Both the position numbers and the translations under genes were made by a program. The notes below the pieces were generated by a model that made no database searches, was not told the origin of the DNA, and saw only the letters and a program-made list of their open reading frames with translations. This document shows, one piece after another, positions 55,264 through 64,000 of a stretch of DNA of 64,000 nucleotides. Positions within the stretch are counted from its first letter, which is position 1. The number at the start of each line of letters is the position of its first letter. Source of the stretch: Methylococcaceae bacterium (GTDB lineage Bacteria > Pseudomonadota > Gammaproteobacteria > Methylococcales > Methylomonadaceae); contig JAUYBL010000034.1 in the NCBI GenBank assembly GCA_030693065.1, positions 1 to 64,000 on the forward strand, written 5' to 3'.

Positions 55264-57826
55264 CTGCTAATTTCGGCGCGGCTTTAACCCGGACATCTTT
55301 GCGCAGCAACTCGGCAAACTCATCAGCCGGCAGCGGCCGACTTTTAAAATAACCTTGATATAAATCGCAGCCTTGTACTTGCAAAAAGGCGAATTGCTCT
55401 AGCGTTTCAACACCTTCTGCCAGCACTTTAAAACCTAATATATGGCCCATGGCTAAAATGGTAGCAGTGATTTCCATATCATCCTGATGGTGCGGAATGT
55501 CATCGATAAAACTCTTATCGATTTTTAAAACATCCAACGGAAAATGTTTTAGATGCGCCAACGATGAATAGCCGGTGCCAAAATCATCAATCGCCAGGCG
55601 TATGCCTTGCGCACGTAAATCCTTTAACAGATTGACCGTGTGTTGCTGATGATTCATCAAACCGGTTTCGGTTAATTCCAACTCCAGCTGCTTGGCCGGG
55701 AAACCGGTCTCAGTCAGTATGGTCTCAACCAATTTGCTCATGTTGCCGCGTTGAATCTGTTGTGGCGACACGTTAACCGCCAAGGATAGCTTCGGCAAGC
55801 CCGCGTCCATCCAAGCCTTGCCTTGGCGACAGGTTTCGCGCAACACCCATTCGCCTATTGCCATAATAAGTCCGGTTTCTTCGGCCAAGGGGATAAACCG
55901 CAACGGCGGAATCAGACCTTCAATAGGATCTTGCCAGCGCACTAACGCTTCTGCGCCGACAATCAGTCCCGAATTCATATCCACTTGCGGCTGGTAATAA
56001 ACCCGCAGCTCATTCTGTAAAATGGCCCGGCGTAATCTGGCTTCCATATCAATACGTAGACGCGCTGCGACGGTCAATTCATCTGAGAAGTAAGAAAACC
56101 GATTCCGCCCAGCCGCCTTGGAATGATAAAGCGCTGTGTCGGCTTGTTGCAGTAATATTTCCGGATTGTCACCATGCTGCGGATACAAGCTGATGCCGAT
56201 ACTGACACCAATTCGTACTTCGCCGACACCAGGCAACTGCCAAGGTTCGCTTAAATCTTCAATAATCGCCTCGGCAACTCGCGCCGCATCATCTTCATGG
56301 GCAAGATCTTCAAGCAATACCGTAAATTCGTCACCACCCAAGCGCGCCACCATATCCACGCCACGCAAGCGCGAAGCTAAGCGCTCCGCCACTTGTTGCA
56401 GTAATTGATCGCCCAGCAAATGGCCAAAGCTATCATTGACATGTTTAAAGCCATCCAAATCCAGCATTAATAAGGCAAGCTGCTTACCTTCTCGGTGCGC
56501 CATTTCGATGGCATGCTCCAGACTATGAAACAACAATACCCGATTGGGCAAAGCGGTTAGCGGATCATGCATTGCATTAAAGGTAAGCTGATCTTCAGAC
56601 GCTTTTTGTTTGGTAATATCAGAAAAGACCGCGACATATTCCGTCACTTGGCCGAGTTGATTATGTACTGCGCTGATGCTTAAAAACTCCGGGTATTCTT
56701 GACCGTTTTTGCGCCGATTCCATATCTCGCCCTGCCAATAACCAATGCTATTAATCTGTTGCCACATGGTCCGGTAAAAATCCTGATTTTGTCGACCGGA
56801 ACTTAAAAAACGTGGATTTTGCCCAAGAACTTCATCTTCGCTATAGCCCGTAATCGCTGTAAAAGCATGATTGACTCTGATGACATTAGATTGAGCGTCA
56901 GTGATTAAAAAGCCCTCAGTACTCTGCTCAAATACCTTTGCCGCCAGTTTAAGCTGAACCTCACCGCGCTTGAATTCAGAAAAATAAGTGGCCAACGCCA
57001 TGCCTGCCACTGACAAACTCACTATATATAACCAATAATTGGTCAACTCGGTCGTTTTGATGTCATCGGCAAAATAGCCCACGCCCTCGATAGCGCCCAG
57101 CAAAGCCTGAACTGCCACCAACATGACGACGATCAGCGTGCCGTGAATTCCTAAGCGAACAGCCACCCAGGTAACAAACAAAAACATTAACGACCCTTTG
57201 GCAACCAAGCCAACAAATTCATATAGCCAGCCCAGAAATACCACTTGCCCCATTAACGCTATCAACGAGATGGTCGCAACAATTTCAAGTATTCGCTTAG
57301 TACCGCGCCAGTCATCCGGAAATTTTCGCCAAATAAGCAGTGATGGCGTAATCAGCATAATTCCTAAGGTATCGCCCATCCACCATTGCGCCAAACTATG
57401 CAGGTAACTTTGTTCGCTGATAAATCCATATATCAGTAAACTACTGACACCAATAATGGCCGCAATCGTGCTACCGACACCAGCCGCAACAATAAATTGC
57501 AGATAGCTTCGTAATGTCGTTAAGTGTGAAGGAAGCTTACCTTGCCTGTTGATTAGACAAACAACTGCCATCGCTTCCAAAGTACTGCCGAGCGCCATCG
57601 CTGCAGCCGCCGTTAACGGTTTGTTTAATAAAATATACGTCAGCAGTGATCCGAAAAATATTGACAACGCATATCGCTGTCCACCAATCAAAAGTGCGGC
57701 TACCGCAAAGCCACTGGCAGGCCATACAATGGTAATAAAATCGACAGGTGCATACACTACTGCTGACCAAGCAAGCAGTGCATAAAGTAAGGCAACGATC
57801 CCTGTCATTAGTATATTTAGCAACAT
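55253..57826 (-). CDS. MASE1-PAS-GGDEF-EAL cyclic-di-GMP protein
   Basis: An 857-aa membrane protein. An N-terminal MASE1-type sensor with about eight helices (1-290) is followed by a PAS domain (about 295-410, ITGYSEDEVLGQNPRFLSSG). A GGDEF domain has the intact motif RLGGDEFTVLLEDL near 494-507, and an EAL domain has AEALVRWQDP near 625-634 and DDFGTGYSSLAHLK. Both active-site motifs look complete, so it may make and degrade c-di-GMP, with one activity dominating. Its last codons overlap the convergent adenylate cyclase gene. It is divergent from the PilZ gene. Confidence 0.93.
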   Translation of the reverse strand: MLLNILMTGIVALLYALLAWSAVVYAPVDFITIVWPASGFAVAALLIGGQRYALSIFFGSLLTYILLNKPLTAAAAMALGSTLEAMAVVCLINRQGKLPSHLTTLRSYLQFIVAAGVGSTIAAIIGVSSLLIYGFISEQSYLHSLAQWWMGDTLGIMLITPSLLIWRKFPDDWRGTKRILEIVATISLIALMGQVVFLGWLYEFVGLVAKGSLMFLFVTWVAVRLGIHGTLIVVMLVAVQALLGAIEGVGYFADDIKTTELTNYWLYIVSLSVAGMALATYFSEFKRGEVQLKLAAKVFEQSTEGFLITDAQSNVIRVNHAFTAITGYSEDEVLGQNPRFLSSGRQNQDFYRTMWQQINSIGYWQGEIWNRRKNGQEYPEFLSISAVHNQLGQVTEYVAVFSDITKQKASEDQLTFNAMHDPLTALPNRVLLFHSLEHAIEMAHREGKQLALLMLDLDGFKHVNDSFGHLLGDQLLQQVAERLASRLRGVDMVARLGGDEFTVLLEDLAHEDDAARVAEAIIEDLSEPWQLPGVGEVRIGVSIGISLYPQHGDNPEILLQQADTALYHSKAAGRNRFSYFSDELTVAARLRIDMEARLRRAILQNELRVYYQPQVDMNSGLIVGAEALVRWQDPIEGLIPPLRFIPLAEETGLIMAIGEWVLRETCRQGKAWMDAGLPKLSLAVNVSPQQIQRGNMSKLVETILTETGFPAKQLELELTETGLMNHQQHTVNLLKDLRAQGIRLAIDDFGTGYSSLAHLKHFPLDVLKIDKSFIDDIPHHQDDMEITATILAMGHILGFKVLAEGVETLEQFAFLQVQGCDLYQGYFKSRPLPADEFAELLRKDVRVKAAPKLAVSY

Positions 57827-57979
57827 TTGTTATCTAAGTCTGTCGTGTTCATTGCTGTCAGATTAATTGTACGTAGATGCTTACGTGATTGGCGAGTATA
57901 GACCACAACTTTAAATCACACCGTCGTAGTCGGTAATTTTTGCCTATACTACAAAAGGACTTAATCCGTAGGGTTTATT

Positions 57980-58318
57980 ATGAATATCGATCAACGCCAA
58001 TATGCACGCTTTAATCCTGAGGGTTTGGTGGCACATGTAACTCTGGAGAACGAGGCACTGGATCAGGTTTATGTTAATGGCGAAGTTATTAATATAAGTC
58101 ACAGCGGAATTCGTTTAAAACTTACTGAGCCATTACAGGCACACGTTAACGACAAAATAAAAATACAGCTCATTTTGCCTGAGTCTGGTATTCCGCTGAC
58201 CATTCGCGGCATCATCAAACATGAAATTGCAGATAACGAATTTGGTTTGCACTATGAAAATCCACCCAGCAAAAATGACTATGAAGACATCATTCTTGAA
58301 TGCTTTAAAGTCGCTTGA
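57980..58318 (+). CDS. PilZ-domain c-di-GMP receptor
   Basis: A 112-aa single-domain protein with both c-di-GMP contacts: RQYAR at 6-10 (RxxxR) and NISHSGIRL near 38-46 (D/NxSxxG). It has no export signal, so it is cytoplasmic, and it has no fused effector. It should report c-di-GMP to a protein partner. It lies 153 bp from the divergent GGDEF-EAL gene, an arrangement consistent with enzyme and receptor working together. It is 119 bp upstream of gap on the same strand. Confidence 0.92.
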   Translation: MNIDQRQYARFNPEGLVAHVTLENEALDQVYVNGEVINISHSGIRLKLTEPLQAHVNDKIKIQLILPESGIPLTIRGIIKHEIADNEFGLHYENPPSKNDYEDIILECFKVA

Positions 58319-58437
58319 CCATAACCCTATGCACCATCGCCTATTAGACTAATCGCCTTAGCTTTTGCTATAGTCAGAACCTCAGCGGGTGGTCGTTAGT
58401 ACCTGTTTCGTTTTAAAACTTCAATCTGGAAATAATT

Positions 58438-59451
58438 ATGTCTATCAAAGTCGCAATCAATGGTTATGGTCGCATTGGCCGCAATATCGTTCGTGCCTTG
58501 TATGAATCTGGTCGCACTAATGAATTTCAAATCGTTGCTATCAATGATTTAGGTGATTCACAAACCAACGCTCATCTGACCCAATATGACACGGTACACG
58601 GAAAATTTCCTTTTGAAGTCAGCGTCGACGGCGATTACATTGTTATCAATGGCGACAAAATTCGGGTATTTTCCGAGCGCGATCCGTCCAAATTGCCATG
58701 GGCTGATTTAGATATTGATGTCGTGCATGAATGTACCGGCTTGTTTACCAGCAAAGCCAAAGCCTCTGCGCATATCGCAGCAGGCGCCAAGAAAGTGTTA
58801 ATTTCTGCTCCAGGCGGCAATGATGTCGACGCCACTATTGTCTTTGGCGTCAACCACGATGTCCTAAAAGCAACTGACACAGTTATATCCAACGCCTCCT
58901 GCACCACCAACTGTCTAGCTCCGCTGGTTAAGCCTCTGCATGATGTCATTGGCGTTGAGCACGGTTTAATGACCACCATTCACTCTTATACCAACGACCA
59001 AGTCCTGACCGACGTTTACCACAGTGATTTACGTCGCGCCCGGTCAGCGACTCACTCAATGATCCCAACTAAAACCGGTGCGGCCGCGGCTGTTGGCTTG
59101 GTGTTGCCGGAATTGGCGGGAAAACTGGATGGTTTTGCGATGCGCGTCCCGACCATCAATGTGTCAGTCGTCGACCTGACTTTTCAAGCGGCAAGAAACA
59201 CCACTAAAGAAGAAATCAATAGCATTCTGGAAGCTGCTGCAGCCGGTCCTTTAAAAGGCATTTTGGACATCAATCATAAACCGTTGGTTTCCATCGACTT
59301 CAACCACAATCCGGCATCGTCAATCTACGAAGCCTCATTAACCAAAGTCATGAATGGTAACTTGGTTAAAGTATTGTCTTGGTACGACAATGAATGGGGC
59401 TTCTCTAACCGTATGCTGGACACCACTCTGGCCTTGATTAACGCAAAATAA
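58438..59451 (+). CDS. gap: glyceraldehyde-3-phosphate dehydrogenase, type I
   Basis: Oxidises glyceraldehyde 3-phosphate to 1,3-bisphosphoglycerate with NAD(P). The 337 aa show the Rossmann start [20 protein letters not shown], the catalytic [13 protein letters not shown] near 150-162, and [14 protein letters not shown] near the C-terminus. ATG 58438 has GGAA upstream. It lies three bases ahead of pyk in an obvious operon for lower glycolysis; type I enzymes also serve gluconeogenic or Calvin-cycle flux. Confidence 0.97.
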   Translation: MSIKVAINGYGRIGRNIVRALYESGRTNEFQIVAINDLGDSQTNAHLTQYDTVHGKFPFEVSVDGDYIVINGDKIRVFSERDPSKLPWADLDIDVVHECTGLFTSKAKASAHIAAGAKKVLISAPGGNDVDATIVFGVNHDVLKATDTVISNASCTTNCLAPLVKPLHDVIGVEHGLMTTIHSYTNDQVLTDVYHSDLRRARSATHSMIPTKTGAAAAVGLVLPELAGKLDGFAMRVPTINVSVVDLTFQAARNTTKEEINSILEAAAAGPLKGILDINHKPLVSIDFNHNPASSIYEASLTKVMNGNLVKVLSWYDNEWGFSNRMLDTTLALINAK

Positions 59452-59454
59452 CTT

Positions 59455-60906
59455 ATGCAAGTCACCTCGTTAAGAAGAACCAAAATTATAGCCACTTTGG
59501 GCCCTGCCACCGATAAACCCGGTGTGCTTGAAGCGTTGTTTGACGCTGGTGTTGACGTGGTACGCCTGAATTTTTCTCACGGCTCGGCACAGGATCACAT
59601 CGATCGCGCCAATGCGATTAGGGAACTCAGCCAGCAAACCGGTCGACGTGTCGGTATCCTTGCCGATTTGCAAGGCCCAAAAATACGTATTGCCCGCTTT
59701 AAAAATGACAAGGTTTTTCTTAACGAAGGTCAGGATTTTGCCCTGGACATTAATCTTGATGCCAATGCCGGCGATCATGCGCAAGTAGGCATTACCTACG
59801 AACCCTTGGCGTTGGAAGTTAAACCCGGTAGTCGGCTCTTGCTTGATGATGGTCGTATAGTGCTGGATGTAGTTAATGTCGAAAACATGCGGGTCAATTG
59901 CATTGTGGTGGTCGGCGGTGACTTATCTAACAACAAGGGCATTAATTTGATGGGCGGCGGTCTTTCTGCCAAGGCATTGACCGACAAAGACCGAGCCGAC
60001 ATTAAAACCATTGCTGAAATTGGCTGTGATTATGTCGCCGTCTCATTTCCTCGCTCTGCTGAAGATCTGAACGAAGCGCGTCGGTTACTGCTCGATGAGG
60101 GCTGTGACGCTGGTATCGTTGCTAAAGTCGAACGCGCGGAAGCATTGGATGTGATGGACGAAATCATCCTGGCGTCCGATGCGGTAATGGTAGCTCGCGG
60201 CGACTTGGGGGTGGAAATCGGTGATGCCAATCTGCCGGCGGTACAAAAGCATTTGATCAAACGTGCCCGGCAACTTAATCGTGTCGCCATCACCGCTACA
60301 CAAATGATGGAATCGATGATCGATAATCCTATTCCAACCCGCGCCGAAGTCTTTGATGTCGCTAACGCGGTCTACGATGGCACAGATGCCATCATGCTTT
60401 CTGCAGAAACTGCGTCAGGAAAACATCCGGTTAAAGCGGTAGAAGCGATGCATCGCATTTGTATTGAGGCTGAAAAACAACCGGTGGTGCGTGTTTCTGA
60501 CCATCGCAACGCACTGCAATTTGAACGTGTTGATGAAGCCATTGCCATGTCGGCAATGTATTTAGCAAATCACACCAAAATCCGCGGCATTGCGGCGATT
60601 ACTCAGTCGGGAGCTACCGTATTGTGGATGTCCCGAATCAGCTCCGGCATCCCCATTTTCGCCTTCAGCTGCGAAGAAAAAACCTTGGGAAAGGTGACAC
60701 TATACCGAGGCGTTTTCCCGGTGTATTTCACCTATGCCGAGCAAGATCATGTTGAGGTAAATCAAAACATTGTCGCAGAATTGCGCCGCTGGAACCGCGC
60801 CAAAGAAGGTGACAAATTCATCATCACCAAAGGCGATTTAACCGGGGTCAAAGGCGGCACCAATGCCTTAAAAGTAGTCACCGTTGGTGAAGGTTTAACA
60901 CCTTAA
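59455..60906 (+). CDS. pyk: pyruvate kinase
   Basis: Converts phosphoenolpyruvate and ADP to pyruvate and ATP. The 483 aa begin [20 protein letters not shown]. They contain the active-site signature near [19 protein letters not shown] (catalytic Lys), [20 protein letters not shown] and [20 protein letters not shown], and a C-terminal effector domain. The protein is most like the PykA-type allosteric form by length. It follows gap by three bases and converges on the LysR gene with only seven bases between stops. Confidence 0.96.
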   Translation: MQVTSLRRTKIIATLGPATDKPGVLEALFDAGVDVVRLNFSHGSAQDHIDRANAIRELSQQTGRRVGILADLQGPKIRIARFKNDKVFLNEGQDFALDINLDANAGDHAQVGITYEPLALEVKPGSRLLLDDGRIVLDVVNVENMRVNCIVVVGGDLSNNKGINLMGGGLSAKALTDKDRADIKTIAEIGCDYVAVSFPRSAEDLNEARRLLLDEGCDAGIVAKVERAEALDVMDEIILASDAVMVARGDLGVEIGDANLPAVQKHLIKRARQLNRVAITATQMMESMIDNPIPTRAEVFDVANAVYDGTDAIMLSAETASGKHPVKAVEAMHRICIEAEKQPVVRVSDHRNALQFERVDEAIAMSAMYLANHTKIRGIAAITQSGATVLWMSRISSGIPIFAFSCEEKTLGKVTLYRGVFPVYFTYAEQDHVEVNQNIVAELRRWNRAKEGDKFIITKGDLTGVKGGTNALKVVTVGEGLTP

Positions 60907-60913
60907 CCTTTAC

Positions 60914-61819
60914 TCACGGCAAACGCACATACTGGAGCTTTTCCTTACGTACAAACGCCTCGAACGCAGTCCCAACTGCTGACAGGCGTTTACCTTCCCG
61001 ACGGACCATGTACCATTTCCTGACCAAAGGAAAAAATTGCACGTCCAACACAATCAACCGCCCGGCTTTCACTTCATTATCAATAGTGTGCTGGGACACA
61101 ATCCCAAGCCCTAAGCCCTCTTCCACGCCCAGCTTAATCGCACCATTGTTGTTCAACTCCATATTGGCAAAAATTTTCATGCCCTTTTCGGCAAAAAATC
61201 GCTCGGCGGAAGTACGTGTACCTGAGCCTTGCTCACGCATCAAAAATGTCTCAGTTTTTAATTCATCCAGAGAAATAGCTTTTCTGTCTTTTAAATGATG
61301 TTCGGGATGGGCGATTACTACCAGAGGATTGTCCAACAATGGCTCAGAGACCAAACCAACACCTTCTGGCGGCTCGCCCATTAACACCACATCGGTTTCA
61401 TTGTTCTCCAGCAAGCCAAGCAGACCTTTTTGATTGGTGACTTTTAAATTCACGTTCACATTGGGAAATTGCTTACAAAAGCCCCCCAGCAAACGGATGG
61501 CAAAATACTGTACCGTACTGGCCACGGACACTAATAACCTGCCACCCTCCGGGCCTTTAATTTCATCGAATATACGTTCTGCCTCCGATAATCGATTAGT
61601 AATTTCTCTACTGACTCGATACATGTGCTCGCCAGCTTGGGTCAAATAAATTTTTCGCCCCAATCGTTCAAACAGAGCCAAGCCGACCATCTCTTCGATT
61701 TGCTTAATTTGCATGGATACCGCTGGCTGGGTCAAAAAAAGCTCTTCTGCAGCCCGCGTAAAACTTAAATGCCTCGCCACCATTTCAAATACTTGTAGCT
61801 GTCTAATTGTTACATTCAC
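60914..61819 (-). CDS. LysR-family regulator, CbbR-like
   Basis: A 301-aa LysR-type transcription factor. The N-terminal helix-turn-helix ARHLSFTRAAEELFLTQPAV is at 15-34, then the helical linker. The substrate-binding domain has SVASTVQYFAIRLLGGFCKQ and LMREQGSGTRTSAERFF, segments typical of CbbR regulators of carbon fixation genes. GTG 61819 has GGGGAG six bases upstream. It is divergent from fba across a 188-bp gap holding a candidate LysR palindrome, so fba is the likely target. No cbb genes are in the window. CysB-like or other LysR identity is the alternative. Confidence 0.85.
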   Translation of the reverse strand: MNVTIRQLQVFEMVARHLSFTRAAEELFLTQPAVSMQIKQIEEMVGLALFERLGRKIYLTQAGEHMYRVSREITNRLSEAERIFDEIKGPEGGRLLVSVASTVQYFAIRLLGGFCKQFPNVNVNLKVTNQKGLLGLLENNETDVVLMGEPPEGVGLVSEPLLDNPLVVIAHPEHHLKDRKAISLDELKTETFLMREQGSGTRTSAERFFAEKGMKIFANMELNNNGAIKLGVEEGLGLGIVSQHTIDNEVKAGRLIVLDVQFFPLVRKWYMVRREGKRLSAVGTAFEAFVRKEKLQYVRLP

Positions 61820-61883
61820 AACATGCTCCCCATTCAGTTATAAGGTTTCAGTCTACCTCGCTCAACTTCTATTTAATCGGCGT

Positions 61884-61903
61884 TGAATACTGAAATCATT
61901 CAG
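61884..61903. promoter_or_regulatory. candidate LysR operator between regulator and fba
   Basis: CTGAA (61890-61894) is inverted as TTCAG (61899-61903), inside a wider TGAAT...ATTCA symmetry (61884-61902). It lies between the divergent CbbR-like gene and fba. The AT-rich dyad fits LysR binding sites in general, but the specific regulator is an inference. Confidence 0.4.
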
Positions 61904-62007
61904 CAAAATGCCCGGAAAATTACTGCACCAGCGCGCGCCTACCATGCAATAATGCCTGCCAATTTCTGTATCTTATCCAACAACTCCACATCAACAGGAC
62001 TTACGAT

Positions 62008-63087
62008 ATGCCACAAAAAATTTCCGATGTCGTTAAACCCGGCGTAGTGACAGGCGACGACGTACAAAAAATATTTGCCCTCTGTAAAGCCGGTCAATTT
62101 GCTCTGCCCGCGGTTAATGTGGTCAATACCGACTCCATCAATGCAGTGCTGGAAGCTGCCGCGAAAGCTCAATCTGCCGTGATTATCCAGTTTTCCAACG
62201 GCGGCGCGCAATTTGTTGCCGGTAAAGGCTTAAAACTGGAAGGCCAACAAGCCGCTATTCTCGGTGCAATCTCCGGCGCCCAGCATGTCCACACTGTGGC
62301 CAAAGCTTACGGTGTGCCGGTTATTTTGCATACTGATCACGCGGCTAAAAAACTATTACCTTGGATAGATGGTCTGCTAGACGCAGGCGAAAAGCATTTT
62401 GCTGAAACCGGCACACCGCTATTTAGCTCACACATGCTGGATCTGTCCGAAGAAAGCCTGCACGAAAATATCGAGATTTCAGGAAGATATTTGGAAAGAC
62501 TGTCCAAGCTGGGTATGACCCTGGAAATTGAACTAGGTTGCACTGGCGGCGAAGAAGATGGCGTCGACAACAGCCACTTAGACACCTCGTCGTTATACAC
62601 ACAGCCAGAAGATGTTGCTTATGCCTATGACACATTGCGCAAAATCAGTAACCGCTTCACCATTGCCGCATCGTTCGGCAATGTGCATGGCGTATACAAG
62701 CCGGGCAACGTTAAGCTTACTCCAACTATATTGGCCGACTCACAACAACATGTCTCGGAAAAATTCGGCGTTCCGACCAACGCTTTGGATTTTGTCTTCC
62801 ACGGTGGCTCAGGTTCGTCGGCAGCGGAAATCAAGGAATCTATCAGTTACGGCGTCGTAAAAATGAACATAGACACCGATACTCAATGGGCCAGCTGGGC
62901 GGGCGTGATGGACTACTACAAACAACATGAAGCCTATCTGCAAGGCCAAATCGGCAACCCCGATGGTGACGACAAGCCCAACAAAAAATATTACGACCCT
63001 CGCGTCTGGCAACGTGCCAGCCAATTAAGCATGATCGCCCGTCTGGAACAAGCATTTCAGGAATTAAACGCAGTTAACACGCTATAA
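62008..63087 (+). CDS. fba: fructose-bisphosphate aldolase, class II
   Basis: Zinc-dependent aldolase that interconverts fructose 1,6-bisphosphate with the triose phosphates; it also serves the ribulose monophosphate and Calvin cycles. The 359 aa are E. coli FbaA-like: VVKPGVVTGDDVQKIFAL, QFSNGGAQFVAGKGLK, metal-site VILHTDHAAKKLLPW near 110-124, and LEIELGCTGGEEDGVDN. FAIRLY conserved phosphate-binding GVVKMNIDTDTQWAS is near 285-299. ATG 62008 has AGGA upstream. It is followed by a strong terminator. Confidence 0.96.
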   Translation: MPQKISDVVKPGVVTGDDVQKIFALCKAGQFALPAVNVVNTDSINAVLEAAAKAQSAVIIQFSNGGAQFVAGKGLKLEGQQAAILGAISGAQHVHTVAKAYGVPVILHTDHAAKKLLPWIDGLLDAGEKHFAETGTPLFSSHMLDLSEESLHENIEISGRYLERLSKLGMTLEIELGCTGGEEDGVDNSHLDTSSLYTQPEDVAYAYDTLRKISNRFTIAASFGNVHGVYKPGNVKLTPTILADSQQHVSEKFGVPTNALDFVFHGGSGSSAAEIKESISYGVVKMNIDTDTQWASWAGVMDYYKQHEAYLQGQIGNPDGDDKPNKKYYDPRVWQRASQLSMIARLEQAFQELNAVNTL

Positions 63088-63103
63088 CCAAAACGCCAGA
63101 TAC

Positions 63104-63141
63104 AAAAAGGCCCGAAAGTCATACGACTTTCGGGCCTTTTT
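63104..63141. terminator. bidirectional intrinsic terminator between fba and csp
   Basis: A 17-bp perfect stem (63104-63120 with 63125-63141, core GGCCCGAAAGTC) has a 4-nt loop. It has A/T runs on both sides, so it should stop fba transcripts from the left and csp transcripts from the right. Confidence 0.92.
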
Positions 63142-63162
63142 GTAAACAACAGCTAAATAAAA

Positions 63163-63372
63163 CTACTGAGGATTTACGTTTTCAGCTTGTGGGCCTTTTT
63201 GACCTTGAGTTACTTCCATAGTAACGCGCTGGCCTTCACGTAAAGTTTTGCGGCCGGAACCGTTAATAGCGCTGTGGTGAACGAAAACATCTTTTCCACC
63301 TTCTTGCTCAATAAATCCAAAACCTTTTTCATCATTGAACCACTTAACGGTACCTACAACTTGCTCTGACAT
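63163..63372 (-). CDS. cold-shock protein (CspA family)
   Basis: A 69-aa single cold-shock domain that binds single-stranded RNA or DNA as a chaperone. RNP1 KGFGFIEQ at 16-23 and RNP2 DVFVHHSAI near 28-36 are intact, and the length is typical. The ATG is at 63372. A structured leader with two hairpins precedes it (63387-63444), as is common for csp mRNAs. Confidence 0.95.
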   Translation of the reverse strand: MSEQVVGTVKWFNDEKGFGFIEQEGGKDVFVHHSAINGSGRKTLREGQRVTMEVTQGQKGPQAENVNPQ

Positions 63373-63386
63373 ATCACACTCTTAAC

Positions 63387-63444
63387 TTAAAAAAATCACC
63401 GGCTTAAGCCAGCTTTACAATCCCAGTTCCGTTAAAGAACCGGC
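63387..63444 (-). promoter_or_regulatory. csp 5' leader with terminator-like hairpin
   Basis: On the minus strand a first hairpin (CCGGTTC...GGAACTGG, 63443-63423) is followed by CTGGC-TTAA-GCCGG (63412-63399), then TGA and seven T bases. The csp ATG follows about 16 bases later. A TAGAAT box at 63453-63448 would start transcription just upstream of the first hairpin. The shape suggests attenuation or a thermosensitive leader. Confidence 0.45.
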
Positions 63445-63472
63445 TCTATTCTACAGCGTTTCGATGTTATCA

Positions 63473-63658
63473 CTAAACCACCAACCTAGGAACACTAATT
63501 TCGTATTTTCCAGGTTTACCGCTGTAGCATCTGCACCGAGAATACAAGCATTCGGGCAAATTCATACCATCTGATGCCTTAAACTCATCAAAGCAACAGA
63601 CATCAATCTCACATTTTCCAGCATTACAATTATCCAAACGACAACACTTTATCCCCAG
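63473..63658 (-). CDS. cysteine-rich small ORF (unrecognised)
   Basis: An open frame after an in-frame TAA, beginning CTG at 63658 with possible TTG start at 63637. The peptide includes KCCRLDNCNAGKCEIDVCC and PECLYSRCRCYSGKPGKYEI, nine Cys within about 40 residues. No ATG and no well-spaced ribosome-binding site were found, and the frame starts just after the DUF6519-like stop. It may be a real metal-binding or disulfide-rich peptide with a non-ATG start, a decayed gene, or chance. I do not recognise the sequence. Confidence 0.3.
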   Translation of the reverse strand: MGIKCCRLDNCNAGKCEIDVCCFDEFKASDGMNLPECLYSRCRCYSGKPGKYEISVPRLVV

Positions 63659-63672
63659 TTATTTTCTATTTA

Positions 63673-64000
63673 TTAAACCCGCTGCCTTAACGGTTTAATT
63701 TTCCAACGAAAATCATCCACAAACGCCACTTTATCACTGGCAATTTTAATCAAGGCCAATGGCGCGTAATGATGCTGCACACCTTGCGGCGGCAAAGCTT
63801 CAGGATTCCCTACAGGCCCCGGCCATTCTACATCGCCTGTCGCTACCCGAACCGGGATTAACCAGTAATCGCCGCTGCGATATTGATTTTTTGCGGCTGC
63901 CGGTTGTTGAAATTGAATCTGTACGCCATCGGCCAGTATTTCCCACTCATTGTTTTTTTCTGTGATGATTTTTGGCTCAGCCTCCCATAAGCGCGCTTTG
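63673..64000 (-). CDS. DUF6519-like protein, C-terminal part (runs off right edge)
   Basis: 109 codons on the minus strand open at the edge and end at TAA 63675-63673. The visible part reads KARLWEAEP, then LADGVQIQFQQPAAAKNQYR, SGDYWLIPVRVATGDVEWPG and PPQGVQHHYAPLALIK. This pattern (RSGDYW, VEWP, HHYAPLA) recalls DUF6519 proteins, which often sit near contractile-injection or phage-tail-like genes. I name the family from memory only, and the N-terminal part and neighbours are outside the window. Confidence 0.6.
   Translation of the reverse strand, partial: KARLWEAEPKIITEKNNEWEILADGVQIQFQQPAAAKNQYRSGDYWLIPVRVATGDVEWPGPVGNPEALPPQGVQHHYAPLALIKIASDKVAFVDDFRWKIKPLRQRV

Larger units (their letters stand above)
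63373..63672. other. gap between csp and the DUF6519-like gene
   Basis: Holds the structured csp leader (63387-63444), a possible csp -10 box (63448-63453) and an unannotated cysteine-rich minus-strand frame (63473-63658). Nothing else is seen. Confidence 0.55.

Overview
The window reads as chromosome of a gammaproteobacterium, most likely a methanotroph-like member of the Methylococcales. This is inferred from gene content and order, not from a marker search. The pointers are a tRNA-Tyr/Gly/Thr-tuf cluster, the lolB-ispE-prs-rplY-pth block, hemA-prfA-prmC, hemCDXY, tamA-tamB, a class I adenylate cyclase, and a CbbR-type regulator inside a gap-pyk-fba cluster. Many exported cytochromes and one TonB system are also present. 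There is no rRNA, CRISPR array, intact insertion sequence or prophage.

Layout. 1-6.0 kb (minus strand) is core information and envelope biosynthesis: the start of tuf, four tRNAs, pth, rplY, prs, ispE, lolB and a TPR lipoprotein. 6.2-9.9 kb (plus) is hemA-prfA-prmC and a JAMM/M67 peptidase. 9.9-14.2 kb (minus) is hemC-hemD-hemX-hemY. With hemA, the window therefore holds the early tetrapyrrole steps on two divergently placed transcripts. 14.4-19.9 kb (plus) is a REC/HD-GYP response regulator followed by a large multi-PAS hybrid histidine kinase.

20.0-43.5 kb is a long all-minus accessory block devoted to the periplasm and outer membrane. It holds a cupin, a PepSY membrane protein, two paralogous exported peroxiredoxins around a diheme cytochrome c, and a small protein with a CX3CH motif. 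Next come a Tat-exported DUF1501 protein with a heme-motif DUF1549/DUF1553 (planctomycete-type) partner, a rhodanese lacking its catalytic cysteine, and a TonB-dependent receptor with an unusual N-terminus. A cytochrome c', a cytochrome b561, a redoxin, DsbD, a Tat-exported dienelactone hydrolase, an exported SMP-30 protein and tonB-exbB-exbD complete it. It is peppered with REP/BIME-like palindromes. This is the best candidate for an undescribed system: an envelope redox module fed by heme and thiol electrons and linked to TonB-dependent import.

44.0-64.0 kb returns to housekeeping: argH, then an orphan insert (an AbiU2/HEPN-like protein and an unknown tail-anchored protein), then tamA-tamB. 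A nucleotide second-messenger trio follows (class I adenylate cyclase, GGDEF-EAL, PilZ), then gap-pyk, a convergent CbbR-like regulator, class II fba and a cold-shock gene. A partial DUF6519-like gene runs off the right edge. Between the last two lies an unannotated cysteine-rich reading frame.

The most unusual sequence-level signals are: a perfect intrinsic-terminator shape inside the pth catalytic codons; an 11-G tract in the ATP-binding codons of ispE; two stacked terminators with a possible antiterminator ahead of the redoxin gene; the CX3CH motif; and the cysteine-rich frame near 63.5 kb.
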